A stretch of DNA of 64,000 nt from JBCCTX01 sp965263105. Its GTDB lineage: Bacteria; Bacteroidota; Bacteroidia; J057. Location of the stretch: NCBI GenBank assembly GCA_965263105.1, contig CBDHGL010000006.1, forward strand, positions 62,001 to 126,000, in the 5' to 3' direction. The notes under the pieces are model-generated. The model made no database searches. It saw only the letters and a list, made by a program, of their open reading frames with translations, and was not told the origin of the DNA. Positions 18,708 to 27,001 of the stretch are shown here, in pieces (position 1 is the stretch's first letter; the number at the start of each line of letters is the position of its first letter). The position numbers were made by a program, and so were the translations under genes.

Positions 18708-18785
18708 TTTGGTTGTATCGGCCTCCCAACTGATATAAATGACAAAGAAGCTATACGATCTATGATATATGAAAATCATAGCTAG
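18708..18785 (+). pseudogene. 3' remnant of an antitoxin gene
   Basis: The frame reads FGCIGLPTDINDKEAIRSM and ends with a TAG at 18783-18785, whose last base is the first base of the PIN gene start codon. One-base overlap of antitoxin stop and toxin start is a typical arrangement in VapBC-like operons, and C-terminal segments of this kind (F-G-x-x-K/L...I+...) are where antitoxins bind PIN toxins. The N-terminal DNA-binding half is missing: upstream of it lies the copied der tail. Confidence 0.55.
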
Positions 18786-18976
18786 TGAAAAAGTATTTCC
18801 TAGACACAAATATTCTACTGGATTTCCTGGCTAATAGAGAGCCATTTGGAAGATTAGCACTTAAGATTTTCAATAAGGGCCTAAAAGAAGAATGGGAATT
18901 GTGGTCCTCCGACAATTCCATTACCACTACTTATTATTTCTTGAGTAAAGATTTAGGAAATAATGAGGCCAAATCA
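18785..18976 (+). pseudogene. PIN-domain toxin, 3' half missing (VapC-like)
   Basis: A GTG start gives KKYFLDTNILLDFLANREPF, the classic PIN-domain opening with the first catalytic Asp (DTN). It continues through SSDNSITTTYYFLSKDLG, matching residues about 1-62 of a PIN protein, then leaves the family near 18974, exactly where the stop codon of the opposing gene lies; the rest of the open frame is antisense to that gene. The later acidic residues of the RNase site are absent, so it cannot be an active toxin. Confidence 0.75.
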
Positions 18977-19543
18977 CAAACGACCCAACAATTCTTCTTT
19001 TTTATTCTCATACTCCAGAAAGGTCAATTTCCCATCATTGTAGCGTTCGTAGAGCATATCGATGGTGCGCATGATTTCATCGCGCATATTGAGCCAGTCC
19101 AACTCGGTGGTGCTATAGCCGGAATAGTCGCGCACCTTATCCATCTGCTTTTGGGATTTGGGGTCGTAATGTCTTACGGCTTCGAATAGCCTTTTTAAGG
19201 TTTTGGCTACCTGTTCATTTTTTACCGAAAATTTGTGCGGGACCAATTGGGCATTTTGATTGACAAACAAGGTGATTTTGCTGCCATCGTGTTGAAATTC
19301 TTTCACATCCTCCATGAGAAAAAAACCACCCGGATAGTAGCAGGCATCCCGGGTAAATAAGACATAGCCCGAACTAAACAAGCCTCCGTAATCGTGCATG
19401 GCAACGACATCCGAAGGGCTGTTAATCCTTCGGTCTTTTAACAACAACTTTCCCAGTTTTACCGCAGGAAGGTTGGGGACTTTGAATAAGTTGTTGCGGT
19501 CATCTTCCGGAAACTTGTCTTTGATCAATTCTGAATAATTCAT
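18974..19543 (-). CDS. Protein of unknown function with C-terminal SHOCT-like helix pair
   Basis: The 189-residue protein has no signal peptide or membrane helix. The first two thirds look like a beta-rich PH-like fold (KITLFVNQNAQLVPHKFSV is an alternating strand), typical of small bacterial PH-domain proteins, and the last 35 residues (LYERYNDGKLTFLEYENKKEELLGRL) resemble a SHOCT-like helical hairpin, which often mediates oligomerisation. I infer a cytoplasmic sensor or scaffold protein. It is divergent from the SulP gene. The 3' end coincides with the truncation point of the PIN fragment. Confidence 0.65.
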   Translation of the reverse strand: MNYSELIKDKFPEDDRNNLFKVPNLPAVKLGKLLLKDRRINSPSDVVAMHDYGGLFSSGYVLFTRDACYYPGGFFLMEDVKEFQHDGSKITLFVNQNAQLVPHKFSVKNEQVAKTLKRLFEAVRHYDPKSQKQMDKVRDYSGYSTTELDWLNMRDEIMRTIDMLYERYNDGKLTFLEYENKKEELLGRL

Positions 19544-19621
19544 ATCGCGCTGAAGGATTGGGCTTCTATTCGGGAAATCTTTCCAAATTTAGGGAAAAGT
19601 CCGGGTCTCCCTAACAAACAT

Positions 19622-19629
19622 TACTTTTG
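19622..19629 (+). promoter_or_regulatory. Possible -7 element of the SulP gene (TACTTTTG)
   Basis: TACTTTTG matches the Bacteroidota TAnnTTTG element, 91 bases before the SulP start. No TTG is found at the correct distance upstream, so this is a half-match only. The stretch between is AT-rich with TATAATCTG-like sequence and no clear operator. Confidence 0.3.
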
Positions 19630-19720
19630 TTTAACTATATTCAAACAAATTTCAGATTTACATAGTTATAATCTGTTAACTTGTAATAGATTCCTAGTAA
19701 AACCCTAATATTCTCCGAGA

Positions 19721-21355
19721 ATGAATAACTTTTTTAAAGAATGGAAAAGTGATTTTCCTGCAGGTCTAATCGTATTCCTGGTAGCCATCCCCCTATGTTT
19801 GGGGATTGCCCTGGCATCAGGAGCACCCTTATTTTCCGGTCTTATTGCCGGTATGGTAGGTGGTCTGGTTATTTCTCTACTCAGTGATTCCGCACTGGGG
19901 GTAAGTGGACCTGCCGCAGGCTTGGTGGCCATTGTGATCGTCGCCATCCAAGATTTGGGATTTGAATCGTTCCTCTTAGCAGTGAGCATCGCTGGTCTTA
20001 TCCAATTGGCCTTAGGATTTGCCCGTGCGGGGATCATCGGGTACTATTTCCCCTCCTCTGTCATCAAAGGCATGCTGGCCGCCATTGGGTTAATTATTAT
20101 TCTTAAACAGATTCCTCATGCCCTGGGGTATGACAAAGACTACGAAGGCGACCTAGCCTTTAGACAAGAAGACGGGTACAATACATTCTCAGAAATTATA
20201 CATGCCATGGATTTCATAACGCCAGGGGCCATTGTTATCACCCTGGTCTGTTTAGCGATCCTCATTCTTTGGGAACGCCCGTTTATGAAAAAAGTAAAGG
20301 CTTTCAGCATTATTCAGGGACCCTTAGTAGCTGTAATTGTGGGTATTGTGTTGAACCTGGTATTCAAAAACTTCCCCAACCTGTTGCTAGAACCTGAACA
20401 TATAGTGGCTATTCCTGTAGCCTCTGATTTTACGAGTTTTGTCAATCAATTTACGCTGCCCGATTTTTCAGCCATCTCTAACATGCAGGTTTATACGGTC
20501 GCCCTTACGCTTGCCATAGTGGCAAGTATCGAATCCTTGCTTTGTGCGGAGGCAACTGACAAACTCGACCCCTATAAGCGGACCACCAATCTCAACACGG
20601 AATTGAAAGCCCAGGGTGTTGGTAACCTTATTTCTGGATTGATCGGTGGATTGCCTGTAACTCAGGTTATCGTAAGATCCTCCACCAATATCCAATCGGG
20701 AGGTAAGACCCGGGCCGCTGCCTTTTTCCATGGAGTTCTGCTGCTACTCTGTGTCGCATTGATCCCCAATATCCTCAATCTGATTCCACTGGCAAGTTTG
20801 GCGGCTATTCTGTTTATGGTAGGCTATAAGCTAGCCAAACCCTCGAAGTTCAAAGAAATGTTTCAATTGGGATGGACTCAGTTTGCTCCCTTTGTCATCA
20901 CTATTATTGCGATTCTTCTCACAGACCTATTGATCGGCATTGGCATCGGTGTGGTAGCTGCCGTTTTCTTCATCCTCAAGAACAATTATCAGAATTCTTA
21001 CTGGCTGCATAGTGAAGAAACAACTGATGGATCAAAGCTGAAATTGGTCCTTTCCGAAGATGTATCCTTCCTAAATAAAGGAAGTATTCTTAAAACCCTA
21101 AAAGCAATTCCTCCTAAATCCAGTGTTATCATTGATGCTACTGACTCTGTTCATATTGACCAGGATGTATTGGATATATTGGAAGATTTCCGCACTAAAG
21201 CTGCTTTTAAAGAAATAGAATTGGAGGTTCGGGGTATAGGAGAAGCCAAGGAAGTGAGCAGACCTGTGAAAGGCAATCTTGCCCGTAACAAGGATCTGGT
21301 GGAGAAAGATCTTCAGGTAGCCGGGAATCCAGAAAATAATCGCCCTTCTGGATGA
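19721..21355 (+). CDS. SulP-family anion transporter (bicarbonate/sulfate)
   Basis: About ten to twelve transmembrane segments occupy residues 10-400, beginning with FPAGLIVFLVAIPLCLGIALASGAPLF, the SulP signature region, and including TKLDPYKRTTN (SulP cytoplasmic loop) and GLIGGLPVTQVIVRSS. A short STAS-like domain follows (about 430-515: LVLSEDVSFLNKG...SSVIIDATDS), which normally regulates SulP. The family exchanges sulfate, bicarbonate or other anions with H+ or Na+; in this lineage BicA/DauA-like use is common, but the substrate is not assignable. There is no fused carbonic anhydrase. Transcription ends at the terminator at 21394. Confidence 0.93.
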   Translation: MNNFFKEWKSDFPAGLIVFLVAIPLCLGIALASGAPLFSGLIAGMVGGLVISLLSDSALGVSGPAAGLVAIVIVAIQDLGFESFLLAVSIAGLIQLALGFARAGIIGYYFPSSVIKGMLAAIGLIIILKQIPHALGYDKDYEGDLAFRQEDGYNTFSEIIHAMDFITPGAIVITLVCLAILILWERPFMKKVKAFSIIQGPLVAVIVGIVLNLVFKNFPNLLLEPEHIVAIPVASDFTSFVNQFTLPDFSAISNMQVYTVALTLAIVASIESLLCAEATDKLDPYKRTTNLNTELKAQGVGNLISGLIGGLPVTQVIVRSSTNIQSGGKTRAAAFFHGVLLLLCVALIPNILNLIPLASLAAILFMVGYKLAKPSKFKEMFQLGWTQFAPFVITIIAILLTDLLIGIGIGVVAAVFFILKNNYQNSYWLHSEETTDGSKLKLVLSEDVSFLNKGSILKTLKAIPPKSSVIIDATDSVHIDQDVLDILEDFRTKAAFKEIELEVRGIGEAKEVSRPVKGNLARNKDLVEKDLQVAGNPENNRPSG

Positions 21356-21393
21356 TAGACCTAGAAATTAGGGAATCCAGAAAAGTAACATAG

Positions 21394-21429
21394 AATCAAA
21401 AAGGCGGAATAAATCCCGCCTTTTTGATT
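21394..21429. terminator. Bidirectional terminator
   Basis: AATCAAAAAGGCGG (21394-21407) pairs perfectly with CCGCCTTTTTGATT (21416-21429) over 14 bp with an eight-base loop. A-runs and T-runs flank the GC core on both strands, so it ends both the SulP transcript and the convergent TfoX-N transcript. Confidence 0.92.
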
Positions 21430-21438
21430 TATAAATGA

Positions 21439-21807
21439 TTATTTCTTTTTCTTCTTTTTGCTTGCCTTGGCCAGGGGATTGAAATCCAGGCAACGCTGAA
21501 TCCATTTTTCTAGCGACTCATCCGCGTCAAAGCCTTCAGGAGAAATAAATACATACCCTTTCATCGGCCTGCCGGTGAAATCCATGGGATGACAACCGGG
21601 CTCCTCCATGGCAGAATTAGAAGCATCTTCCCCTATTCGTGCCATCAGTAAATCCATTTGCTTCTTTTTGTCGAAGTGAATCCCACAGCACATTTTCCCG
21701 TCTACCATGAAGCATAGGCCGCCCATCATTTTTTTCTCCTCAAAACCGGCCCCTTTCTCCTTAAACTGGAGTCGAATGCGATCTGCTAAATGTTCATCAT
21801 ATGCCAT
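21439..21807 (-). CDS. TfoX/Sxy N-terminal domain protein
   Basis: The protein has the TfoX-N signature: KKMMGGLCFMVDGKMCCGI at about residues 25-43, then LMARIGED and FTGRPMKGYVFI. The full-length competence regulator has a second domain that is lacking here, as in most single-domain TfoX-N proteins. These probably act as small cytoplasmic ligand-binding or regulatory proteins; function is not known. The C-terminus is a lysine tail (KASKKKKKK), suggesting nucleic-acid or acidic-partner contacts. It starts one base after the stop of the hydrolase gene, so the pair is an operon. Confidence 0.85.
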   Translation of the reverse strand: MAYDEHLADRIRLQFKEKGAGFEEKKMMGGLCFMVDGKMCCGIHFDKKKQMDLLMARIGEDASNSAMEEPGCHPMDFTGRPMKGYVFISPEGFDADESLEKWIQRCLDFNPLAKASKKKKKK

Positions 21808-21808
21808 A

Positions 21809-22756
21809 TCAATCTGTCATTTGAATGAATTGTTGTATCAAAGCGACCAGGGTTTCTGGACAATCTTCCTGGCAGAAATGACCTGCCTCGGCAATTTTCA
21901 CGATGGGGCCACGAGGAAAAAGTCGCTTAAAATCCTGCATAACTGTTGCAGGGGGCATCGCCTGGTCCATCATGCCTTCGGCCAACATCGCCGGTATAGC
22001 CCTCAGTTTTTCCAATTTCCCCATTTTGAGCCCTTCCACTACATATTCCGTTATACGGTTTTCCACGACATCTAGGGGGAACTCTACCGCTGCAACGGCT
22101 TCTTCTTTATTGGGAAAAGGCATAGAATAGGCCCTAATCCACTCTGGAGTGACAGCTGCAGAATTGTGAAAGTATAATTTCTTCATAATGGATAGAACGG
22201 AAGAACCCATATTCTCCATAATGGGGCGATAGGTCCCATCCTCGTTTCTGGCTTTTACCCATTGAAACCAGGAGGAGTCTTTCAAATCAGGCACATCAGA
22301 TATGGTCTCTTCAGTCTTAGGCTTATCTCTCACGGCTTTCCCAAAACCCAACATGGTATTCATGAGACACAGACGCTTGATTCGCTCAGGATGTCTCAGA
22401 GCAAAAGACCCTACAATGGGTCCTCCCCAATCTTGGGCGACAAAGGTGATGTTTTCTAGGTCCAGTTCCTCCACCAATCCAATCAGGTTTTGGACATGGG
22501 TCTTGAAATGATAGGGCTTATCCGTTGGAGTTTCACTTTTCCCAAAGCCCATGTGGTCTGGGACGATGACTCGGTGAGACTTGGACAGAGGAGGAATAAA
22601 GTTTCTGTACAAATATCCCCAAGTGGGCTCACCATGAAGGCAAATAATGGGTTCTCCCTGTCCTTCGTCAACGTAGTGCATTCGAAAGCCATTTACCCTA
22701 GAGAAATGAGGTCTGAAAGGGAAGGTGCCCCCAAAAGTTTCATGAGCAGGTACCAT
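21809..22756 (-). CDS. Alpha/beta hydrolase, haloalkane dehalogenase-like
   Basis: Haloalkane-dehalogenase-type features: HGEPTWGYLYRNFI at about residues 41-54 (oxyanion region and cap entrance), AQDWGGPI with nucleophile Asp109 and the halide-stabilising Trp110, and a late AEAGHF with the catalytic His. EGMMDQAMP probably supplies the third acid. The length of 315 residues is typical. Family members hydrolyse haloalkanes or related esters/epoxides; the preserved D-W pair favours dehalogenase chemistry, but the substrate is open. It is the first gene of a two-gene operon with TfoX-N. Confidence 0.88.
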   Translation of the reverse strand: MVPAHETFGGTFPFRPHFSRVNGFRMHYVDEGQGEPIICLHGEPTWGYLYRNFIPPLSKSHRVIVPDHMGFGKSETPTDKPYHFKTHVQNLIGLVEELDLENITFVAQDWGGPIVGSFALRHPERIKRLCLMNTMLGFGKAVRDKPKTEETISDVPDLKDSSWFQWVKARNEDGTYRPIMENMGSSVLSIMKKLYFHNSAAVTPEWIRAYSMPFPNKEEAVAAVEFPLDVVENRITEYVVEGLKMGKLEKLRAIPAMLAEGMMDQAMPPATVMQDFKRLFPRGPIVKIAEAGHFCQEDCPETLVALIQQFIQMTD

Positions 22757-22806
22757 TTGTAAGTGGTTTATGATCCAGGATTAAGATAGCCAATTTTTTT
22801 TTCCCT

Positions 22807-23508
22807 CTAAAAAAGCTTCTTGGGTTTGGTGGCGACAAAGTCCTTGAGGTAATAAGGTTCAAACTGTCCGAGATCTTCAAAGGATTTACTTTGAAATTTT
22901 TCGAACAAATGCGGCCCCATATAGGAGGTAGAAGACAGAATATCAGGTAAAAAAATGGCATTTTTTTGAGCTTCTAGAACGGGGATGCATTTTTTCACAC
23001 CATTCCCCACGAAAATCACTTTTCGCTGGCTCAGAATATCCTCAAAAGCGTTCTCATCGATAATTTTGGCATGAATGGGGGCTTTGACATTCATCTGTTC
23101 ATCAAAAACCGCTGTATAAACCTCCATCCGCCGGGCATCAATCATAGGCACGATCTGTGCACCAATTTGCTGAGCCAAAGTCTGAGCCTGTACAGCCAAT
23201 GCCATCAGGCTGTCATAGGAAAGGAGGGCTAGATCTTTCGCCATGGCAAGGCCTTTGGCCGTGGAAACCCCTACTCGCAAGCCTGTGTAGGAACCCGGCC
23301 CCTTGCTAACTGCTACTGCATCCAACTGAGAAAGTTCCACCTTTAGGTTTTTCAGTACATCCTGAATCATCGGAAGTAGCAGCCTAGCATGGCTACGAGG
23401 GACACGGTATTCTAGCTCCCCCAATAGTTCTGTAGCTCCGAACAGGGCCACAGAGGCTATGTCAGTGGAACTTTCAATTGCGAGTATGTATGGATTGGGA
23501 GTATCCAA
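22807..23508 (-). CDS. tsaB: tRNA threonylcarbamoyladenosine biosynthesis protein TsaB
   Basis: TsaB signatures include ILAIESSTDIASVAL at the N-terminus, SRSHARLL-like RVPRSHARLLLPMI, and SKGPGSYTGLRVGVSTAKGLA, the ASKHA core. The protein (233 residues) is the non-catalytic partner of TsaD in the t6A37 tRNA modification and is normally essential. No ATG lies in frame near the conserved start: the first codon available is TTG at 23508, 21 bases after the preceding stop, so a TTG start in an operon with the upstream gene is likely. It also extends beyond the usual C-terminal core by a few residues only. Confidence 0.93.
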   Translation of the reverse strand: MDTPNPYILAIESSTDIASVALFGATELLGELEYRVPRSHARLLLPMIQDVLKNLKVELSQLDAVAVSKGPGSYTGLRVGVSTAKGLAMAKDLALLSYDSLMALAVQAQTLAQQIGAQIVPMIDARRMEVYTAVFDEQMNVKAPIHAKIIDENAFEDILSQRKVIFVGNGVKKCIPVLEAQKNAIFLPDILSSTSYMGPHLFEKFQSKSFEDLGQFEPYYLKDFVATKPKKLF

Positions 23509-23529
23509 CGTATTTGGGTTAATTGGGGT

Positions 23530-25248
23530 TTAGGTACTGTAATTATACGGCCTTCCTCCCGCTTCTTCAAAACTAGGCCATCTCGGGATGCAGGCATAAA
23601 AGGCCTGATCTCCTAAATCGGGCAGAAATAGCTGGAAAATCCAATAATCATCCAAGGCTTCTCCATTGGGGGGAGGGGTCATATCCCCCAACTCATCTTC
23701 TGATAATTGGTAAATGCGGGATGGAATGAGGAACAATCTCCCTTTCTTTAGGTACCGATGAATCTGAAGGCTAATCGCTTGCTGATAAGCCTGGGGAGAC
23801 TCGAAAGAGGCTTCTTGTATATCCTCTCGGTGAACCTGGGAAACTACATAGAACAAGGATTGCTCAGTCAAGTAGTCATAGAGGTAGGTATTAACCATTT
23901 GTCGTATGACCGAAGGTATATTTCGCCACCAGGGATCATAGGTATCGTGCTGCAAGGCCAATTCTCCTGGATCGATATCCCATTGGAGGGCCTCCAGTTT
24001 AAAATCTTTGAGAAGAATTTCCTTGATGCGATCTCCTGTAGGGGCACCTTTGGGGATAAACGCATCATTCCAACTGTCATCTATTCCTCTTCCTGCTCTC
24101 GCCTTATTTATCAATACACGAATATCGGTTTGCCCAGGAAAATCAACGCCAAAGTACCAAAAACTGTCTAAGTCAAGGGAAAAATTGGGGGGAAGGGGAA
24201 AGGATGGCACTCCAGATGAAGAAGTATCTTCTTCCGAAATCAGAAATACCCGAAAGCCATTACGTAAATATTGATCGATATAAGATCGGGCCGTTCGCTT
24301 TGGGTCTGGCCAAATCTCTTCGGTCAGGTGGTCGTAGAAAGACAAACTACTCTCTCGGTTGTAAATGCCTTGGTCCAGGCTTGCATATAAGGCTAATTCC
24401 CAGCTTTGTTTATTCTGAGGATAGGTCAATTCCTGCCTATTGGCCTCCTCCCCCAGTATGCGCCAAGAATATCTGTCCCAACCTAGCATTTTCCCCAAAA
24501 CAAAGGAAACTCGCGCTTCGGCAGGAGATTGCTTGGAAAAATAAATTTGGGTATAGGCATTTCCCGCTTCACGAGGGACAAAGCTAAGAAAGCGGAACAA
24601 GGGTAAGTCTGGTAATTCCAACCCAAATATCCAATATTTTTCTTCCATATCTTCCTCCCAGGTCCCCAAGGGTAACTCGAAGAAGTGTTCTACCCCCTTT
24701 CTGTCTCTGGGAATGAGAGATATTTTTCCTCGATTGACGAAGCTCCGAACCGCAGCAGGAATCCATTCTGGCCCCTTTTTGTCTAAAAACCTAAAATCTA
24801 CCAAATGAGCTAATCTCAATACCCCACGGGTTTGGTCATGAAGTAAGGTATCAATTCCTCGGTAGAGCACTTCTTCAAAAGGTTCTGAGCTCCCAAACTC
24901 TCTTTCTTGCGCTTGCACCTCTAGCTGCTCAATATTCCAGGTGAGTTGGGAGAGGTCCAAGCGCGCTCTTACGGTCTGAATTAATTCCCTTTCAAATTCA
25001 GACTCCGTCAACGGCTGATTTTCAAACCATTCTTTGGCTTCTTGTGTAAAGGGGAAATGGTCGAAGATGTATGTTAAAGTCCTTTCCTCCGTAGGCGTAA
25101 CTCTCCTTCTATCCTGGGCTGCTTGGAAAAGGGCTTGAACATCGCTAAGGGTTATTTTTTTGTCCGGATTGTCCGCCTGGAATTTTTCAGCGCTTTCTAA
25201 TAGAGAGCGTTCATATCGCTTTCCATTGATGATTTTATAGTAGCTCAT
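23530..25248 (-). CDS. Unknown protein with three internal repeats and an EF-hand-like N-terminus
   Basis: The start is taken as ATG 25248 (MSYYKIING), because 16 extra residues before it are basic/hydrophobic and unlikely to be real. An N-terminal helical region includes NPDKKITLSDVQAL, an EF-hand-like loop missing one ligand. Three units of about 160 residues repeat the pattern R-S-x-I/V-x-x-Y/F-L-x-x-G-x-x-x-L-I-P then D-x-Y-W-I-F-x-L-x-L-P-D-L (near residues 168, 328 and 490). There is no signal peptide or membrane helix. I do not recognise the family. It is transcribed together with tsaB, probably by chance of operon position. Confidence 0.6.
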   Translation of the reverse strand: MSYYKIINGKRYERSLLESAEKFQADNPDKKITLSDVQALFQAAQDRRRVTPTEERTLTYIFDHFPFTQEAKEWFENQPLTESEFERELIQTVRARLDLSQLTWNIEQLEVQAQEREFGSSEPFEEVLYRGIDTLLHDQTRGVLRLAHLVDFRFLDKKGPEWIPAAVRSFVNRGKISLIPRDRKGVEHFFELPLGTWEEDMEEKYWIFGLELPDLPLFRFLSFVPREAGNAYTQIYFSKQSPAEARVSFVLGKMLGWDRYSWRILGEEANRQELTYPQNKQSWELALYASLDQGIYNRESSLSFYDHLTEEIWPDPKRTARSYIDQYLRNGFRVFLISEEDTSSSGVPSFPLPPNFSLDLDSFWYFGVDFPGQTDIRVLINKARAGRGIDDSWNDAFIPKGAPTGDRIKEILLKDFKLEALQWDIDPGELALQHDTYDPWWRNIPSVIRQMVNTYLYDYLTEQSLFYVVSQVHREDIQEASFESPQAYQQAISLQIHRYLKKGRLFLIPSRIYQLSEDELGDMTPPPNGEALDDYWIFQLFLPDLGDQAFYACIPRWPSFEEAGGRPYNYST

Positions 25249-25405
25249 TAAGGATGTGGTTTGGGCGATAAGTATACATAATTTTTTGTGTTTCACTAAA
25301 GGCAGTTAGCTTTTTGGCCTAATTTGTTTTTTTTCAAAAAAAATTATCTTTATGTTGATTCCCAATTAGGAACAAACTCCCCATCGTATTTCACCAAGGG
25401 TCTTC

Positions 25406-26275
25406 ATGCGCTATCAGAAATCGCGAACCAGGCTTATCTTGCTTACCCTTTTCACCGGATGGGTGGGGGGGCACAGGTATTACCTAAGGCAGTATACCCT
25501 GGGTTTTCTGTATACAGTCCTATGCTGGACCTTTATTCCGCTTGTCCTGAGTATTATAGACCTCATCGTTATTATAAGCTCAGACAAAAAACGCTTTATT
25601 AAAAAATATTATCGCTCTCAGTCCACGAAGCCCATCAACCACTTTCAGAATTTTGTTCATGATGACTACCCTTTCCAATACGAGCTTACCTTACACAATC
25701 TATTAGCCTCCTTGCATTTCACTCCAGGGAACATTTTCATTTATAAGTGGCTAAGGGTAAATGGACAACCTATACAAGAGGGAGAACCTATCTGCCAAGT
25801 TGTCATTGAGGAACCAGAAACGGGCAGACTTCTGCTTTGGAAGCTTGCATCCCCGAAAGCAGGCATACTTCAATATTCTCGAGGCAGTCATACTCGGATA
25901 ATTCCTCAAGAAGTTTTGGGTTATATTTTGTATAAGCCCATTATGTTGGAAAAAGGGTCCCAGTCAACCGTACAACAACCAGAAATAAGCTTGGATATGG
26001 AAAAAGTGTGGGCAAATGAAAACCCCAAACGACCCAACCCCCTATTCAATTTCATATATAACAGCATCGAAAGTGATATCCTCAAACCTTTGGAAGCTTT
26101 ACGCCACAAATTTGGGTTTAGCGCATTGAAAAAGAGCTTCCCTCCCCAAACAAATAGCCCTAAGTCCCAGGTTAATTCTCCTAACTCCATTCCCGAAGAG
26201 TCCCCAGTCAGTTCGAAAGTTTCCATGCCTAGCCAACAAAATTTAGTCGAAGTGGGCGGTGAAGGAAGCTTCTGA
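25406..26275 (+). CDS. TM2-domain membrane protein with a cytoplasmic lipoyl-like domain
   Basis: Residues 5-60 match the TM2 fold: LFTGWVGGHRYYLRQYTLGFLYTVL, then a second helix IPLVLSIIDLIVIISS. A soluble region follows with a short beta domain (FIYKWLRVNGQPIQEGEPICQVVI, then LASPKAGILQ) that resembles a biotinyl/lipoyl-like swapped hairpin. The remaining sequence is Pro/Ser-rich and disordered (NSPKSQVNSPNSIPEESPVSS). The role is unknown; TM2 proteins are small multi-partner membrane proteins, and a lipoyl-like domain after the TM2 is unusual. It is divergent from the three-repeat gene. Confidence 0.65.
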   Translation: MRYQKSRTRLILLTLFTGWVGGHRYYLRQYTLGFLYTVLCWTFIPLVLSIIDLIVIISSDKKRFIKKYYRSQSTKPINHFQNFVHDDYPFQYELTLHNLLASLHFTPGNIFIYKWLRVNGQPIQEGEPICQVVIEEPETGRLLLWKLASPKAGILQYSRGSHTRIIPQEVLGYILYKPIMLEKGSQSTVQQPEISLDMEKVWANENPKRPNPLFNFIYNSIESDILKPLEALRHKFGFSALKKSFPPQTNSPKSQVNSPNSIPEESPVSSKVSMPSQQNLVEVGGEGSF

Positions 26276-26387
26276 ATATTTTTTGGCATATCGTGTTGAA
26301 TACCTGTTCCTTAACGCCGGAAGAGTTGAATTCGAACTTCACGCCATGAATTTCGTATACACAGTTAAATCGTTGCGTTAATATTTT

Positions 26388-26861
26388 ATGAGAAAGTATT
26401 TTTTTAAAGACAATAACCATCTTACTCCTGGTGAGATGGCCCAGATTTCAGGTGTTCCCTTTCCCGTTGTTCGCCGCATTTTGCAGCGTAACCGAGTCAT
26501 GCCGACGCAGGATGCTAAGTATGATAGGACCTTTTTATCATTGATAGTAGAAGAGTATGCAGGGATTCGAGAATTGGAGATTATTCATGCCCTGGCGAGA
26601 AATGAAAGAAGGATCAGTCAGAGAGACTTTATAGAATCTGAAGTAATCGTTGCTCCCAATCAGGTAGAAACAATTGCTCAAGAGTTGGAAATACCCTCCC
26701 CCTCCAATGGGACTCACTATACCACTGAGCAACAAGAAGCTATCCGTCGATATGCACGGTTTAGGCGTTCTCCCTTTGCCTATTTATTGGGGAATGGCCC
26801 GCAACCGAAGGATTTTGAGCTACCGCAAGGGATAGAATTGCCGATGAAGATCAGCGCATAG
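26388..26861 (+). CDS. Small protein with N-terminal helix-turn-helix pattern, unknown
   Basis: The first 40 residues (HLTPGEMAQISGVPFPVVRRILQRN) have the periodicity of a winged or MerR-type helix-turn-helix, consistent with DNA binding. The rest is helical with an NQVETIAQELEIPSP linker. No membrane segment or ligand motif is visible. It lies 112 bases after the TM2 gene, so it may be co-transcribed. No homologue family is recognised; the call of DNA-binding protein is inference from pattern. Confidence 0.5.
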   Translation: MRKYFFKDNNHLTPGEMAQISGVPFPVVRRILQRNRVMPTQDAKYDRTFLSLIVEEYAGIRELEIIHALARNERRISQRDFIESEVIVAPNQVETIAQELEIPSPSNGTHYTTEQQEAIRRYARFRRSPFAYLLGNGPQPKDFELPQGIELPMKISA

Positions 26862-27001
26862 GGCCGGAAATTCTCGGTAGAAAATTCTGTATACTTGATT
26901 CATCGCCCCTATTGTCGTTAATTACACCTACACCTAACGACATAGCTTGCCATGTACTGTATTTAGCAGGAAGGAGGCTTCTTGGTTAATGCAACAAACA
27001 G

